Numbered from the stretch's first letter, positions 11,507 to 24,699 are shown. The stretch is 64,000 nucleotides of DNA from Chamaecyparis obtusa (GCA_027943335.1 BSBK01006342.1:1262501-1326500), one strand, 5' to 3'. Notes: a model not told the origin generated them from the letters alone. Translations and numbers: made by a program.

Positions 11507-14500
11507 TTAGTGAGCCTCGGATAGGGGAATGACCCCTAACTTACCTCTTAGATACACAAATGCATCCTTAGGTAATGGTTTGGTAAAAATGTCTACAATC
11601 TATTCTTTTGTATGAATATATTCTAATCTGATTTCCTTGTCTTGCACCAATTCTCTGACAAAGTGATATTTAATAGCAATGTGCTTGATTTTGGAATGCA
11701 TCACTGGATTCTTAGAAATGTTTATTGTACTGGTATTGTCACAAAATATAACAACTGGTTCTTTGATTTCAACCTTCATACCTTCTAATAGCTGTTTAAA
11801 CCAAACAATATTTGAACAGTTTACTGCAGCAACAACATATTCTGCTTAAGCTGTGGATTGAGATGTGCAATTCTACTTTTTACTAGTCCAGGATACCAGT
11901 CTTTTTCCAAGAAAAAATGCTCCACCACTTGTGCTTTTTCTGTCATCAATGTTTCCTGCCCAATCAGCATCAGTAAACACTTTCAAGTCTAGATTGCCTC
12001 CAAATTTATACCACAAACCATATTCTTTAGTTCCTCTTAAGTATCTTAAGATTCTTTTGATTGCCATCATGTGATTTTCCTTAGGTTTTGCTGAGAATCT
12101 AGCTACTATACCGACTGCTAAGGCAATATCAGGTCTTGTATGTACTACATACTGCAATTTTCCAATCATAGATCGGTATAGGGTCTGATCAACTTCTTTT
12201 GAATCATCATTTTTGGTAAGTTTCAATCCAGTACACATGGGTGTACCAACTGGTTTTGAATCTTCCATACCAAACTTCTTAAGTATTTCCTTAATGTATT
12301 TAGATTGAGTAATGTATATACCATTCTTGCTTTGCTGAATTTGAAGACCAACAAAGAATTTTATTAAACCAAACATAGACATTTCAAATTCTCTGTTCAT
12401 TTGCTCTGAAAATTCTTTGCACTGATCCTCATTCCCTGTAAATATAGTAGCATCCACAAATATTTCTACCAATACAATTTTGTCATCCGGTCCTTCTTTA
12501 ATATACAGATTGCTGTTATCATTAGCTCTTTTGAAATTAATCTGAATCAAATAGTTATGGAGTCTTTCATACCATGCTCTAGGAGCTTGCTTTAAACCAT
12601 ACAATGCTTTGTGTAACCTGCAGACCATGTCCCTTTTATCTGGATCAACAAAACCTTTAGGTTGTTCAATGTAGACTTCTTCATCAAGAATTCCATTGAG
12701 AAATGCAGATTTTATATCCATCTGATATACCTTAAATCCTTTGTGTGCTGCATAAGCAAGTAGAGTTCTTACACCTTCTAATCTTGCAACAGGAGTGAAA
12801 GTTTCTCCATAATCTATACCTTCTTCTTGAGAATAACCTTTACATACCAGTCTAGCTTTGTTTCTAGATACTTGACCATCTTCATTCAGCTTATTCCTGA
12901 ATACCCATTTTGTTCCAATTACATTCTTATCTTTAGGTCTAGGTACAAGAGTCCAAGTTTTGTTCTTTTGTATTTGTTCTAATTCTTCATTCATTGCTTC
13001 AATCCAACTTTCATTTTCCAATGCATCTTTGATATTTCTAGGTTCAAAATCAGTAAGCAGACATGTACCTTTTAGCTTGCTTCTTGTCATAGTACCATCT
13101 GATTTGTTTCCAATGATTTGATCTAGTGTATGATGTCTTCTGACATATTTGGCTAGTATAGGTTCCTTGCCTTTTGAATGATTCATGCTGTTGTCTTCTA
13201 GGATCTCTTCTTCAGGTTGCTCGGGCTCGGTAGATATTTGCTCGATAACTTTAGGCTGAGACTCGGTCTAAATTTCTTCCTGTGACTCGGTTTGAACTTC
13301 TTCCTGTGACTCGGTTTGTGACTCGGTAACTATGCTTGGCTCGGTAGATATAGTTTCCTTACTGATAGTTGTATCTGCCAATGTTTCAGGTTCAATGTAA
13401 ACGAATCTTCTGTAGTTCTCAGGTTCCCTTTTGCTTTCTTCCTCAGTCTTTTCTGCAAACTCATCAAATTTTACATGTATACTTTCTATGACTTTGTGAG
13501 TAGATAAGTTTAGACATTTGTATGCCTTGCTTTTGCTAGAATATCCTAGGAATATTCCTTCATCCCTTTTCACATCAAATTTATTTCTTCTGGATTCTTT
13601 TAAGATATAACACTTGCTACCAAATATTTTCATGTAACTTACATTGGGTTTATAGCCATACCATAATTCATAAGGAGTTTTGAATGTGTCTTTCTTCAGT
13701 TGTACTCGGTTCAAGGTATGAACTGCAGTGCTGATAGCTTCCTTCCAGTACTTTATAGCGATGTTCTTTTCTATCATTAGAGTCCTTGCACAATCCATAA
13801 TAGATCTGTTTCTTCTTTCTGCTATTCCATTCTGCTCAGGAGTTCTAGGAGCTGATACCTATCTTTTGATTCCTCTTTCAATGCAAAAGTTGTTAAAATC
13901 ATGGGAGATGAATTCACCACCTCTGTCTGATCTTAAGCATTTCAATCTTTTCCCTGTTTCCTTTTCTACTCTTGCTAAGTACCATTTGAACTTTTCAAAT
14001 GCTTCTGATTTTTCTCTTAAATACATAACAGTCATCATTCTAGAATAATCATCAATGAAAAGAATAAAGAATTTATCTCTAGTATAGCTTTGTATTCCAA
14101 TAGGTCCACATAAATTAGTATGCACAATTTCCAAAATTTCTTTAGACTGATAGTTCTTACTCTTGAAACTAGTTTTACTCATTTTGCCAATCTGACAATT
14201 CTTACATAGACCAGTGTCAGGTTTCTTCAAAGTAGGAATGCCTCTAACCTTCTTGAATTTGCTTATTTTTATCATGTTATCAAAATTCACATGACATAAC
14301 CTTTTGTGCCATAGCCAAATTTCTTCTATTTGAGCAATAAAGCATGAATATTCACTGAGATCAAGATAAAATAAGTTACCTTTAGTTTGTTTGCCTGATC
14401 CAATGAGTTTTCCTTTTCCATCCAGCAGTCTTGCTTGACCATTCATGAATTCAACCTTGAAACCAGTCTTGATTAGCTGTGCTACACTTAGAAGATTATG

Positions 14501-15784
14501 TTTTAGTCCTTCAACCCAATAAGCATTATCACATATGAGTTCTTTGGTTAATGAGATTCTTCCTTTTCCTTTTATACAACAAGGTTCATTGTTTCCAAAT
14601 CTTACATTACCACTATCACAGTCTTCTAGATATTCAAATTTTGTCTTGTCACCAGTCATGTGGTGTGAACATCCGCTATCTATTATCCATATATCATCTT
14701 TTCTTATATGAGAAATAAGTGCCATCTTATCTTCATCATCATCAGATTCATCTTTTATAGCAATAAAGACAATTTCTTCTTCACTATCATCAGAATCTTT
14801 AGCCATAAAACATGTTTTCTTACCTTTATCCTTATATGATTTGAAATTCTTTTTGCCATAGTACTTGTGACTTCTCTTCTCTTCCTTGACTTGCTTGTTT
14901 GGGCACCTAGCTGCAATATGTCCAATTTCTTCACATGAAAAATAGATTAAAGGAGTTTTACCTTTATACTTACCTTTCCCTCTAGAGTACTTCTTTGCAA
15001 GTAATGCTTCTACAATTTCAAGATCACTATCAGAACTTTCTTCTGATACTTCTTCACTTTCTGACTAAACTTCTTTAATTTTCTTGTTCTTCTTTAGTGA
15101 AACCTTGGCCTCAAATGCTGATTCAATATTTTTGGAACTAGGAACATAGTTATCATAGTTGTCTAATTCAAAAGCTATCAATCTTCCAACTAAAGCATCC
15201 AAAGTTATATTGTGGTTTGTTTCACATCTTCTTTCTTGAATAGCTGATACTCTTATTGCATAGATAGGGAGTAATGTTCTGAGTACCTTACTTATAACAG
15301 TTTCATCTGAGATTGTTCCTCCAGAAGCTCTAATTGCACTTACACTTGCTTTGATTCTTTCAACATATTTTGCAATGTTTTCATCTTCCTTCATATTCAT
15401 CTTGTCAAACTGTCCTCTTAGGCTTTCTTCTTTGGCTCTTTTCACATTTGCATCACCACCATATATTTTCTTTAGTGCCATCCACATTTCATATGCAGTA
15501 GTGCAGTCTTTAATATCATCAAATTCTTCATAGCTGAGAGCAGATGCAATGTCTATCATCATGGTGTTGTGAGTCTTTTTATCTGCAATGTCTTCAACAG
15601 TTAATGCGCCATTAGGAATTGTGTATTCTTCATCAATGTATTTGCATCCTGAATCACCAATGGAATCTAGATGAAGTCGCATGAGACCTTGCCATGCTGA
15701 AAAGTTATCTCTGTTGAGCTTTGGAATTTCCCTCTTGTAAGACATCCTGATCTTTAGCTTAGGTCTTTGAAACCCTTCCTGCAA
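11507..15784 (-). pseudogene. Copia gag-pol polyprotein of element B (stops, catalytic loss)
   Basis: The domain order is the same as in element A and I find no frameshift: all open stretches between 15784 and 11507 are in one frame. Five in-frame stops break it: 15065, 13859, 13268, 11873 and about 11849. Element A has Gln at the first four, so these are CAG to TAG; the fifth is GAA to TAA. Two key residues are also lost. The first Cys of the CCHC knuckle is Tyr (IYFSCEEIGH), and the reverse transcriptase FVDD box reads FVDA (about 12450), removing a catalytic Asp. Protease DSGCSHH, the integrase box SDRGGEF and the RNase H box FTDADW remain readable. This copy could not support its own transposition. 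Confidence 0.95.
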
Positions 15785-15807
15785 GCACCAAAAGCTCTGA
15801 TACCAAT

Positions 15808-17059
15808 TGATGGAATATGGATGAAGTGACTGAGAGGGGGGGGTGAATCAGTCAACCATAAAACACTTCTCTTTTAATTCTTTCCAGATCCCTTAAGATA
15901 TCTTAACAATGTTATCTGTTTTAGCACTCGGTAAATGGATTGCAGTAACTTTGAAGATGGAGAAAGTATTAGTAAAATTATCTTTAGATATTCATCAGCA
16001 CATGTATATGATTGAGAAAGCAATTAAGAACACAAGAGACACAAGATTTAACATGGAAACCCAATATGGGAAAAACCACCAATGTATCTAGATACTGATT
16101 TTCACTTTTCTGAAGTGATGCTCGGTTAGAAGCCAACCCGGTAAAAGGTTACAAAACACACTATTAGGTGTGACCTTGTTAGAGGATTTAAAACACCCTG
16201 CTAGGAGTGGCCTGGTAAGAGGTCTTGAAAACAATTCAATGGAATTGTCACCTTGTTAGAGGATTTACAATATGGTTGTTAAACCAACTCGGTTAAGAGA
16301 TTTAGAATTCACTGTTACAATGATAAGAAGGTAACAATGAAAAATGACCTGTATAATAATGCAACTGTCTTGCTGATTACAGATCTCTATTCTGCATAAG
16401 TCTGATCCTTTCTGATCGAATAAATCTCTGCTGCACCTCAAGGATATCTGAACATCCTTCACAAATTCGCATACACCTTTCCTGCTTTTCTTCTGTAAAT
16501 CTTCTGCTGTATTTTCTTATTCATTTTTCACATTTGACCTTTTATTTATATGATTTTAGATTTGTCAAATCGACATTATTTAGTATAACAGTCAGCTGAA
16601 TTAAGCAAACTCTATTTTCAAAAATCCTTCAAGGGCCGACAGTGCTCGGTGACCATAACTTTCTATAATCTTTCAGAGACCGAGAGAACTCGGTAAACAC
16701 CGACAATCCTTTACCTTTGATAACCAACTAAACTCGGTAAACACTAACTTTTCTTCGATGACTGACTGAACTCGGTAAACACTAACTTTTCTTCGATGAC
16801 CGACTGAACTCGGTAAACACTAACTTTTCTTTGATGACCGACTGAACTCGGTAAATACTAAATTTCCTTTGGTAACCGAGTGAACTCGGTAGACACTAAT
16901 TTTCTTTAATAACTGAGTGGACTCGGTAAGCACTAATATTCCTGTCTGGTAGACCGACTGAGCTCGGTAGGAACTGATTGCTACGGACTATGACATTGTG
17001 TGACATCAAAGACAATACATAATTGAGTAGCAATTTCCTTCAAAAAATTGTTTCCAACA
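15808..17059 (-). repeat. 5' LTR of element B
   Basis: The LTR is 1,252 bp and colinear with 9923-11175. Its inner edge is fixed by the primer-binding site (plus strand gctctgatacca, 15794-15805). The tandem accgag/ctcggt array lies at about 16670-16975. Confidence 0.95.
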
Positions 17060-17279
17060 GACTCATCCAAATCTGATCATGACAATCAACTTTAGTGGAG
17101 TGAACAATCTCTCTATAAAATGAATTGCCTTTTCAAATTCTTTTCCCTCTATTGCTGCCTTCTTCAGCTTGTAGTAGTTTGAGCAGAACAACCAAGGCAC
17201 AGAGACAAGTGATAATCCAGGTGTATGTGGTCTTCCTAAGTATTTGTGCATACACTTGTATACTATTGTCAGGATCCAT
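17060..17279 (-). pseudogene. HARBI1-like transposase, 5' part
   Basis: This is the start of the transposase gene whose remainder lies at 9922-8788. I choose the ATG at 17279 (MDPDNSIQVYAQILRK). Past a TAG stop after NRGKRI, the frame reaches VDCHDQIWMS, which in this family runs straight into KAAFSKLA; that sequence begins at 9922 on the other side of element B. Removing element B and one gactc copy joins the two halves, but one extra base remains at the join, so the gene was probably already damaged, or slipped later. Assignment rests on continuity with the 3' part. Confidence 0.8.
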
Positions 17280-17799
17280 CAGTGGCCTGAAATGTGGACA
17301 ATAGAAACATTGTCAGACATGATTGTATATCAAGAAATGAAGTATGGGAGCGAGCAATAGTTAATGGAATATAGCAAGGACTACCAACTGGTTAGGATCA
17401 TAAGCCCATAAAGAACAATGCAAGAGTACATACCTATATAGATACAATAAGAACTAGCTATGTAGATGCAAGCGTTGTGCATGATCATCTAAATTGCTAT
17501 CATACATATATACATACAGGCATACATATATACATACATGTATACATACAGGCATACATATATACATACATGTATACATACATACATCATACATGTATAC
17601 ATACATACCTAATTTTCCCAAAAATGTGGATGTCAAAATTCCAGCTCAGGAGGTGGAATGAGTTTCATTTCTATGGAATTAAAACTATTTTGCAATTCTT
17701 GTCGGGTCCGCCCTACTGCACAGTTTTGGAATTAAAACTATTTTGGAATTACATATGTACATATATACATACATACATACATACATACGTACATACATA
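17280..17799. repeat. Spacer with CATA microsatellites and a Harbinger-like subterminal fragment
   Basis: 17503-17612 and 17745-17799 are CATA/TATG microsatellites. Between them, 17612-17745 resembles the reverse complement of 27895-28050: both share the ccacctcctgag/tggaatttt block and the gtcgggtccg block. It also holds a direct repeat of tggaattaaaactatttt (about 17677 and 17724). I see no gene. Confidence 0.7.
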
Positions 17800-18944
17800 T
17801 GTTGGATTAATTGTGTGTTGTCTTTGATGTCACACAAATGTCACATTATTTATCAAGCTTAGTCGGCCAGCAAAGTAGTTTCCAGTATTTACCGAGCTCA
17901 GTCGGTTAGCAGGCAGTTTTTAGTGTCTACCGAGATATCTTAGGTGTCAAAGAAAAGTATGGCAAAAAATAGTGTTAACCGAGCTTCCATGGTTAATGAA
18001 GCAAAGTTAGTGTTTACCGAGTTCACTCGGTCTCCAAAGGATGTTGCAGAATTTGTAGTGCTTATCGAGTTCTCTCAGTCACCAAAGGAAATCTTTTCGG
18101 ATTAGTGTTTACCAAGCAATGTCAGCCCAGTAAAGGAGTTTGTTAATTTGAGAAATAAAGTTTGATTATTCCAGCCGACTGTTGTAATGATTAGTAATGT
18201 TATTAGTGCTAACTTGACAATCTGAATGGACAATCCGAATGGTATATATAGAAGGTCAAGTTGTGAATTAAAAGTGTGGAAGTGAAAAAGAAGAAAAGTG
18301 TGAGCAAATTTTGAAGGATGATTAGATATCCTTGAGGAGCAGCAGAGATATATTTTGATCAGGAAGGATCTAGTGAAGTAGAATAGAGATCTGTATTCAG
18401 CAATTCAGTTGCATCATTATTCAGGTCATTTCATTATTACTTTCTTACCATTGTAGCAGTGATTTCAAAATCTCCTAACCGAGTTGGTTTAACAGCCATT
18501 TTGTAAATCCTCTAACAAGGTGACAGTTCTATTAAATTGTTTCAAGACCTCTTATTTGTGATTAAATCCTCTAACAAGGTCACACCTAACAGTGTGTTTT
18601 GTAACCTTTTATCGGGTTGGCTCCTAATAGGGCATCACTTCAGAAGAGTGAAAAATAGTAACTAGTTACAATGGTGGTTTTTCCCATATTAGGTTTCCAT
18701 GTTAAATCTGGTGTCTCTTGTGTTCATGTTATTTTCTTTATTCATGTATGTTAATCACTGATGAATGCTTAAGAACAGTTATAATTAATACTCACTGCAA
18801 TAATCGAGTTTTAGCATTTCTCTATATGTTTGCCGAATAATAGCAGCAAATGATTTAATAAGACATCTAAGGGATTTATGGAAAAAAAATTTATGGTTAA
18901 CTGATTCACCCCCCCTCTTAGTTACTACATCTATATTTCCAACA
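17800..18944 (+). repeat. 5' LTR of element C
   Basis: The LTR is 1,145 bp, tgttggatta to ttccaaca. It lacks a short stretch (ccactcctaacaggg region, about 16 bases) present in the 3' LTR near 24300, which accounts for the length difference. It holds decayed accgag/ctcggt repeats and the cacccccc motif near its end. Confidence 0.95.
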
Positions 18945-18967
18945 ATTGGTATCAGAGCTTTTGGTGC

Positions 18968-21900
18968 TTGCAGGAAGGGTTTCAAGGACCTAAGCTAAAG
19001 ATCAAGATGTCTTACAAGAGAGAAATTCCAAGGCTTAATAGAGATAACTTTTCAGCATGGCAAGGTCTCATGAGACTTCATTTGGTTTCCATTGGTGACT
19101 CAGGATGCAAATATATTGATCAAGAATATACAGTTCCTACTGGCACATTAACTGTTGAAGACATTGCAGAGAAAAAGAACCATAACACCATGATGATAGA
19201 CATTGCATCAGCTCTTAGCTATGAAGAATTTGATGAGATCAAAGACTGCACAACTGCTTATGAAATGTGGAACAAGCTGAAGAAAATTTATGGTGGTGAT
19301 GACAATGTGAAGAGAGCCAAAGCAGAAAGCCTAAGAGGATAGTTTGATCAGATGAAGATGAAAGAAGATGAAAACATTGCAAAATATGTTGAAAGAATCA
19401 AGGTGAGTGTTAGTGCAATCAGAGCTTCTGGAGGAAAAATTGATGATGAAACTATTATAAGGTTCTTAGAACATTTCTTCCTATCTATGCAATAAGAGTA
19501 TCTGCTATTCAAGAAAGAAGATGTGATCAAAATCACAATATAACTTTGGATGCCTTAGTTGGAAGATTGACAACTTTTGAATTGGATAACTATGATAACT
19601 ATGTTCCAACTTCTAAAAATATTGAATCAGCATTTGAGGCCAAAATTTCACTTAAGAAGGGCAAGATAATCTAGTCAGAAAGTGAAGAAGAATCAGAAGA
19701 AAGTGAAGATAGTGATCTTGAAGTTATTGAAGCATTACTTGCAAAGAAATATACTAGAGGCAGAGGTAAATACAAAGGTAAAACTCCTTTAATCAGTTTC
19801 TCATGTGAAGAAATTGGTCATATTGCAGCTAGGTGCCCAAACAAGCAAAGAAAGGATGAGAAGAAAGGTCACAAGTATAATGGCAAGAAGAATTTCAAGT
19901 CATTCAAGGATAAAGGTAAGAAAACATGTTTTTTGGCTAAGGATTCTGATGATAGTGAAGAAGAAATTGTCTTCATTTCTATAAAAGATGAATCTAATGA
20001 TGATGAAGATGAGATGGCACTTATCTCCCATATAAGAAAAAATGATACATGGATTATAGATAGTGGATGCTCACATCATTTGACTGGTGACAAAACAAAG
20101 TTTGAACACCTTGAAGACTATGATGGTGGTAATGTAAGGTTTGGAAACAATGAACCTTGTTCTATAAAAGGAAGATGATGAATTTCATTAACCAAAGAAC
20201 TTGTATGTGATAATTCATATTGGGTTGAAGGACTAAAGCATAATCTTCTAAGTGTAGCATAGCTAATCAACATTGGATTAAAGGTTGAATTCATGGATAG
20301 AAAAGCAAGACTGTTGGATGACAAGGAAAACTGATTGGTTCAGGCAAACAAACCAAAGGTAACCTATTTTATCTTGATCTTGGTGAATGCTCATGTTTTA
20401 TTGCTCAAATTGAAGAAAGTTGGTTATGGCACAAAAGGTTATGTCATGTAAATTTTGATAATATGGTGAAAATAAGAAAATTCAAGAAAGTAAGAGGTAT
20501 TCCTACTTTGAAGAAACTTGATGTTGGTCTATGCAAGAATTGTTAGATTGGTAAAATGGGAAAGACTAGCTTTAAAAGTAAAAACTATCAGTCTGAAGAT
20601 ATTTTGGATAGTGTGCATACTAATTTATGTGGACCTATTGGAGTTGAAAGCTATACTAGAGAAAAATTATTTATTCTCTTTGTTGATGATTACTCTAGAA
20701 TGATGACTGTTATGTATTTAAGAGAAAAATCAGAGGCATTTGAGAAATTCAAATGGTATCTAGCAAGAGTAGAAAAGGAAACAGGAAAAAGAATGAAGTG
20801 CTTGAGATCAGACAGAGGTGGTGAATTCATCTCCCATGAGTTCAATAATTTCTGCATTGAAAGAGGAATCAAAAGACAGGTATCAGCCCCAAGAACTCTT
20901 GAGTAGAATGGAATAGCTGAAAGAAGGAACAGATCTATCATGGATTGTGCAAGGACTCTAATGATTGAAAAGAACATTTCTATGAAATACTGGAAGGAAG
21001 CTATTAGCACTGCAGTTCATACCTTGAACCGAGTACAGTTGAGGAAAGACACATTCAAAACTCCTTATGAGTTATGGTATGGCTATAAACCCAATGTAAG
21101 TTACCTGAAAGTATTTGGTAGTAAACATTACATCTTAAAAGAATCTAGAAAAGGAAAATTTGATGTAAAAAGTGATGAAGGAATATTTTTGGGATATTCT
21201 TGCAAAAGTAAAGCATATAGATGTCTGAATTTGTCTACTCACAAAATCATAGAAAGTGCACATGTGAAAGTTGATGAGTTTGCAGAAAAGACTGAAGAAG
21301 AAAGCAAAAAGGAACCAGAGGATTACAAAAGATTTGTTTACATTGAACTTGATGCATTACCAGACACATCTGTCAATAAGAAAATTGCATCTACCGAGCC
21401 CAATACAGTAATCGAGTCACAAGAAGAAATTCAAACTAAGTCACAAGAAACCAAGTCTCAGCCTGAAGCTACCGAGAGAATAACTACTGAGCCCAAGCAA
21501 ACTGAACCTGAAGATGAAATTCAAGAAGATGACAATGTAACTCATTCAAGAAGCAAGGAACCTATATTGGCCAAGTATGTCAAGAAGCATCATACACCAG
21601 ATGAGATTATTGGAAACAAATCAGATGGTACTATGACAAGAAGTAAACTAAAAGGTACATGTTTACTTGCTGACTTTGAACCTAAAAATGTTAAAAATGC
21701 ATTGGAAAATGAAAATTGTATTGAGTCTATGAATAAAGAAATAGAAAAAATAGAGAAAAACAAGACATGGACTCTTGTACCTAGGCCTAAATACAAAAAT
21801 GTAATTGGAACAAAATCGGTATTCAGGAACAAGCTGAATGAAGATGGTCAAGTATCTAGAAATAAAGCTAGATTAGTGTGTAAAGGGTATTCTCAAGAAG

Positions 21901-23182
21901 GTATAGATTATGGAGAGACTTTTTCTCCTGTTGCAAGATTAGAAGGTGTAAGAACTCTACTTGCATATGCAGCACATAAAGGATTTAAGGTATATCAAAT
22001 GGATGTAAAATCTGCATTTCTCAATGGTATTCTTGATGAAGAAGTCTACATTGAACAACCTGAAGGTTTTGTTGATCCAGACAAAAAGGATATGGTCTAC
22101 AAGTTACACAAAGCATTGTATGGTCTGAAACAAGCCCCTAGAGCATGGTATGAAAGATTACATAACTATCTTATTCAGATTGGTTTCAAAAGAGCTAATG
22201 ATAACAGTAGTTTGTACATCAAGGAAGGACCAGATAATATAATTGTTTTGGCAGAAATATTTGTGGATGATACTATGTTTACAGGTAATGATATCAGTGC
22301 AAATAATTTTCAAAGAAAATGAACAAAGAATTTGAAATGTCTATGTTTGGTTAGATAAATTTTTTCGTTGGTCTTCAAATTCAACAGAGCAAGAACGGTA
22401 TCTACATTACTCAGTCTAAATACATCAAGGAAATACTTAAGAAGTTTGGTATGGAAGATGCAAAACTAGTTGGTACCCCCATGTGTACTGGACTGAAGCT
22501 TACCAAAAATGATGATTCAATGATTGGAAAATTATAGTATGTAGTTCATACAAGGCCTGATATTGCCTTAACAGTTGGTATAGTAGCAATATTCTTAGCA
22601 AAACCAAGAGAAAATCATATGATGGCAATCAAAAGAATCTTGAGATACTTGAAAGGAACTGAAGATTATGGCTTGTGGTATAAATTTGGAGGCAATCTGG
22701 ACTTAAAAGTGTTTATTGATGCTGATTGGGTAGGAAACATTGATGATAGAAAAAGTACAAGTGGTGGAGCATTCTTTCTTGGCAAGAGGTTGGTATCTTG
22801 GACTAGTAAAAAGAAAAATTGCACATCCCAATCCACAGTAGAAGCAGAATATGTTGCTGCAATGGTAAACTGCTCTAATATTGTTTGGTTCAAATAGTTA
22901 TTGGAAGGCATGAAGGTTGAGATCAAAGAACTAGTTGTTATATTTTTTGATAATACAAGTGCAATAAATATTTCAAAGAATCTAGTAATGCATTCTAAAA
23001 CCAAACACAATGCTATAAAATATCACTTTGTCAGAGAATTGGTGCAGGACAAGGAAATCAAATTAGAATATATTCATACAAAAGAACAGCTTGCAGATAT
23101 ATTCACCAAGCCACTACCTAAGGATGCATTCTTGTATCTAAGAGGTAAGTTAGGGGTCATTCCCCTATCCGAGGCTCACTAA
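18968..23182 (+). pseudogene. Copia gag-pol polyprotein of element C (multiply broken)
   Basis: Protein plan as in element A: gag from 18968, knuckle near 19795, protease DSGCSHHLTG near 20060, integrase 20556-21010, reverse transcriptase with FVDD near 22262, RNase H to the stop at 23182. Six stops fall exactly where A has Gln (19340, 20260, 20544, 20904, 22535, 22895), so each is CAG to TAG. There are also two adjacent TGA stops near 20176, a small deletion near 19455 that shifts the frame, another break near 22317, and a damaged stretch near 19672. The first Cys of the CCHC knuckle is Ser (ISFSCEEIGH). Non-functional. Confidence 0.95.
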
Positions 23183-23538
23183 ATGAAGTTTTAGTAATGC
23201 ATCAACCAGAGCATATTAAAGATCAGTCAGTTGATGCAGTTTAGTCAAGGAATCATTGCATATGAATCAGTACTCAAGGTACATTGCTATTCACCTGGTA
23301 TGTGTTGTCTTTGGCATGTGTTGTCAAAGAGGGAGAGTTTGCTGTCATATTTCAAGAAATTTCTTTAGATTTCTAAGAGGGAGAGTTTTTCAGTCAGAAA
23401 GTGAAGTTTGCTAACAGAGGGAGTTCTCATAGTTGAGAATCAGAATGAAGCTAAGGATATGCTCCTTACTCTATATTTTCTATTAAATTTCATTGTGCTA
23501 TGACATATTGTGTTGCCATCAATGCCAAAGAGGGAGAT

Positions 23539-24699
23539 TGTTGGATTAATTGTGTGTTGTCTTTGATGTCACACAAATGTCATATTATTTATCAAGCTCA
23601 GTCGGTCAGCAAAGTAGTTTCCAGTATTTACCAATCTCAGTCAGTCAGCAGGCAGTTTTCAGTGTCTACCGAGATATCTTGGGTGTCAAAGAAAAGTATG
23701 GCATAAAATAGTGTTAACCGAGCTTCCATGGTTAACAAAGGAAAGTTAGTGTTTACCAAGTTCACTCGGTCTCCAAAGGATGTTGAAGAATTCGCAGTGC
23801 TTACCAAGTTCTCTTGGTCACCAAAGGAAATCTTTTCAGATTAGTGTTTACCGAGCAAGGTCGGCCCAGTAAAGGATTTTGTTAATTTGAGAAATAAAGT
23901 TTGATTATTCCAGCTGACTATTGTAATGATTAGTAACGTTATTAGTGCCAGCTTGACAATCTGAATGGACAATCCGAATGGTATATATAGAAGGTCAAGT
24001 TGTGAATTAAAAGTGTGGAAGTGAAAAAGAAGAAAAGTGTGAGTGAATTTTGAAGGATGATTAGATATCCTTGAGGAGCAACAGAGATATATTTTGATTA
24101 GGAAGGATCTAGTGAAGCAGAACAGAGATCTGTATTCAGCAATTTAGTTGCATCATTGTTTAGGTCATTTCATTGTTACTTTCTTACCATTGTAGCTGTG
24201 ATTTCAAAATCTCCTAGCCGAGTTGGTTTAACAGCCATTTTGTAAATCCTCTAACAAGGTGACAGTTCTATTAAATTGTTTCAAGACCTCTTACAAGGCC
24301 ACTCCTAACAGGGTGATTAAATCCTCTAACAAGGTCACACCTAACAGTGTGTTTTGTAACCTTTTATCGGGTTGGCTCCTAACAGGGCATCACTTCAGAA
24401 GAGTGAAAAACAATAACTAGTTACATTGGTGGTTTTTCCCATATTGGGTTTCCACATCAAATCTGGTGTCTCTTGTGTTCATGTTATTTTCTTTATTCAT
24501 GTATGTTAATCACTGATGAATGCTTAAGAATAGTTATAATTAATACTAACTGCAATAACCGAGTTTCAGCATTTCTCTGTATGTTTGCCGAATAACAGTA
24601 GCAAATGATTTAATAAGACATATAAGGGATCTGTGCAGAGAAAATTTATGGTTAACTGATTCACCCCCCCTCTCAGTTACTACATGTATATTTCCAACA
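23539..24699 (+). repeat. 3' LTR of element C
   Basis: The LTR is 1,161 bp and colinear with 17800-18944. Its upstream edge is set by the polypurine tract aaagagggagat and its downstream edge by the acata target duplication. Confidence 0.95.

Larger units (their letters stand above)
9923..17059 (-). mobile_element. Copia LTR retrotransposon B, complete, target duplication gactc
   Basis: The element is complete, with both LTRs (9923-11175 and 15808-17059), a primer-binding site at about 15794-15805 and a polypurine tract at 11176-11190 (minus strand gccaaagagggagat). It is flanked by perfect 5-bp duplications gactc at 9918-9922 and 17060-17064. It sits inside the HARBI1-like gene. The two LTRs differ at roughly seven positions in the first ~230 bp by my count, so the insertion is not very recent. 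It is close kin to element A. Confidence 0.97.
17800..24699 (+). mobile_element. Copia LTR retrotransposon C, complete, target duplication acata
   Basis: Plus-strand element with LTRs at 17800-18944 and 23539-24699, a primer-binding site at 18947-18958 and a polypurine tract at about 23526-23538 (aaagagggagat). Perfect 5-bp duplications acata lie at 17795-17799 and 24700-24704. It was inserted into a CATA microsatellite that continues on both sides. It belongs to the same family as A and B but is more diverged and more decayed. Confidence 0.97.
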
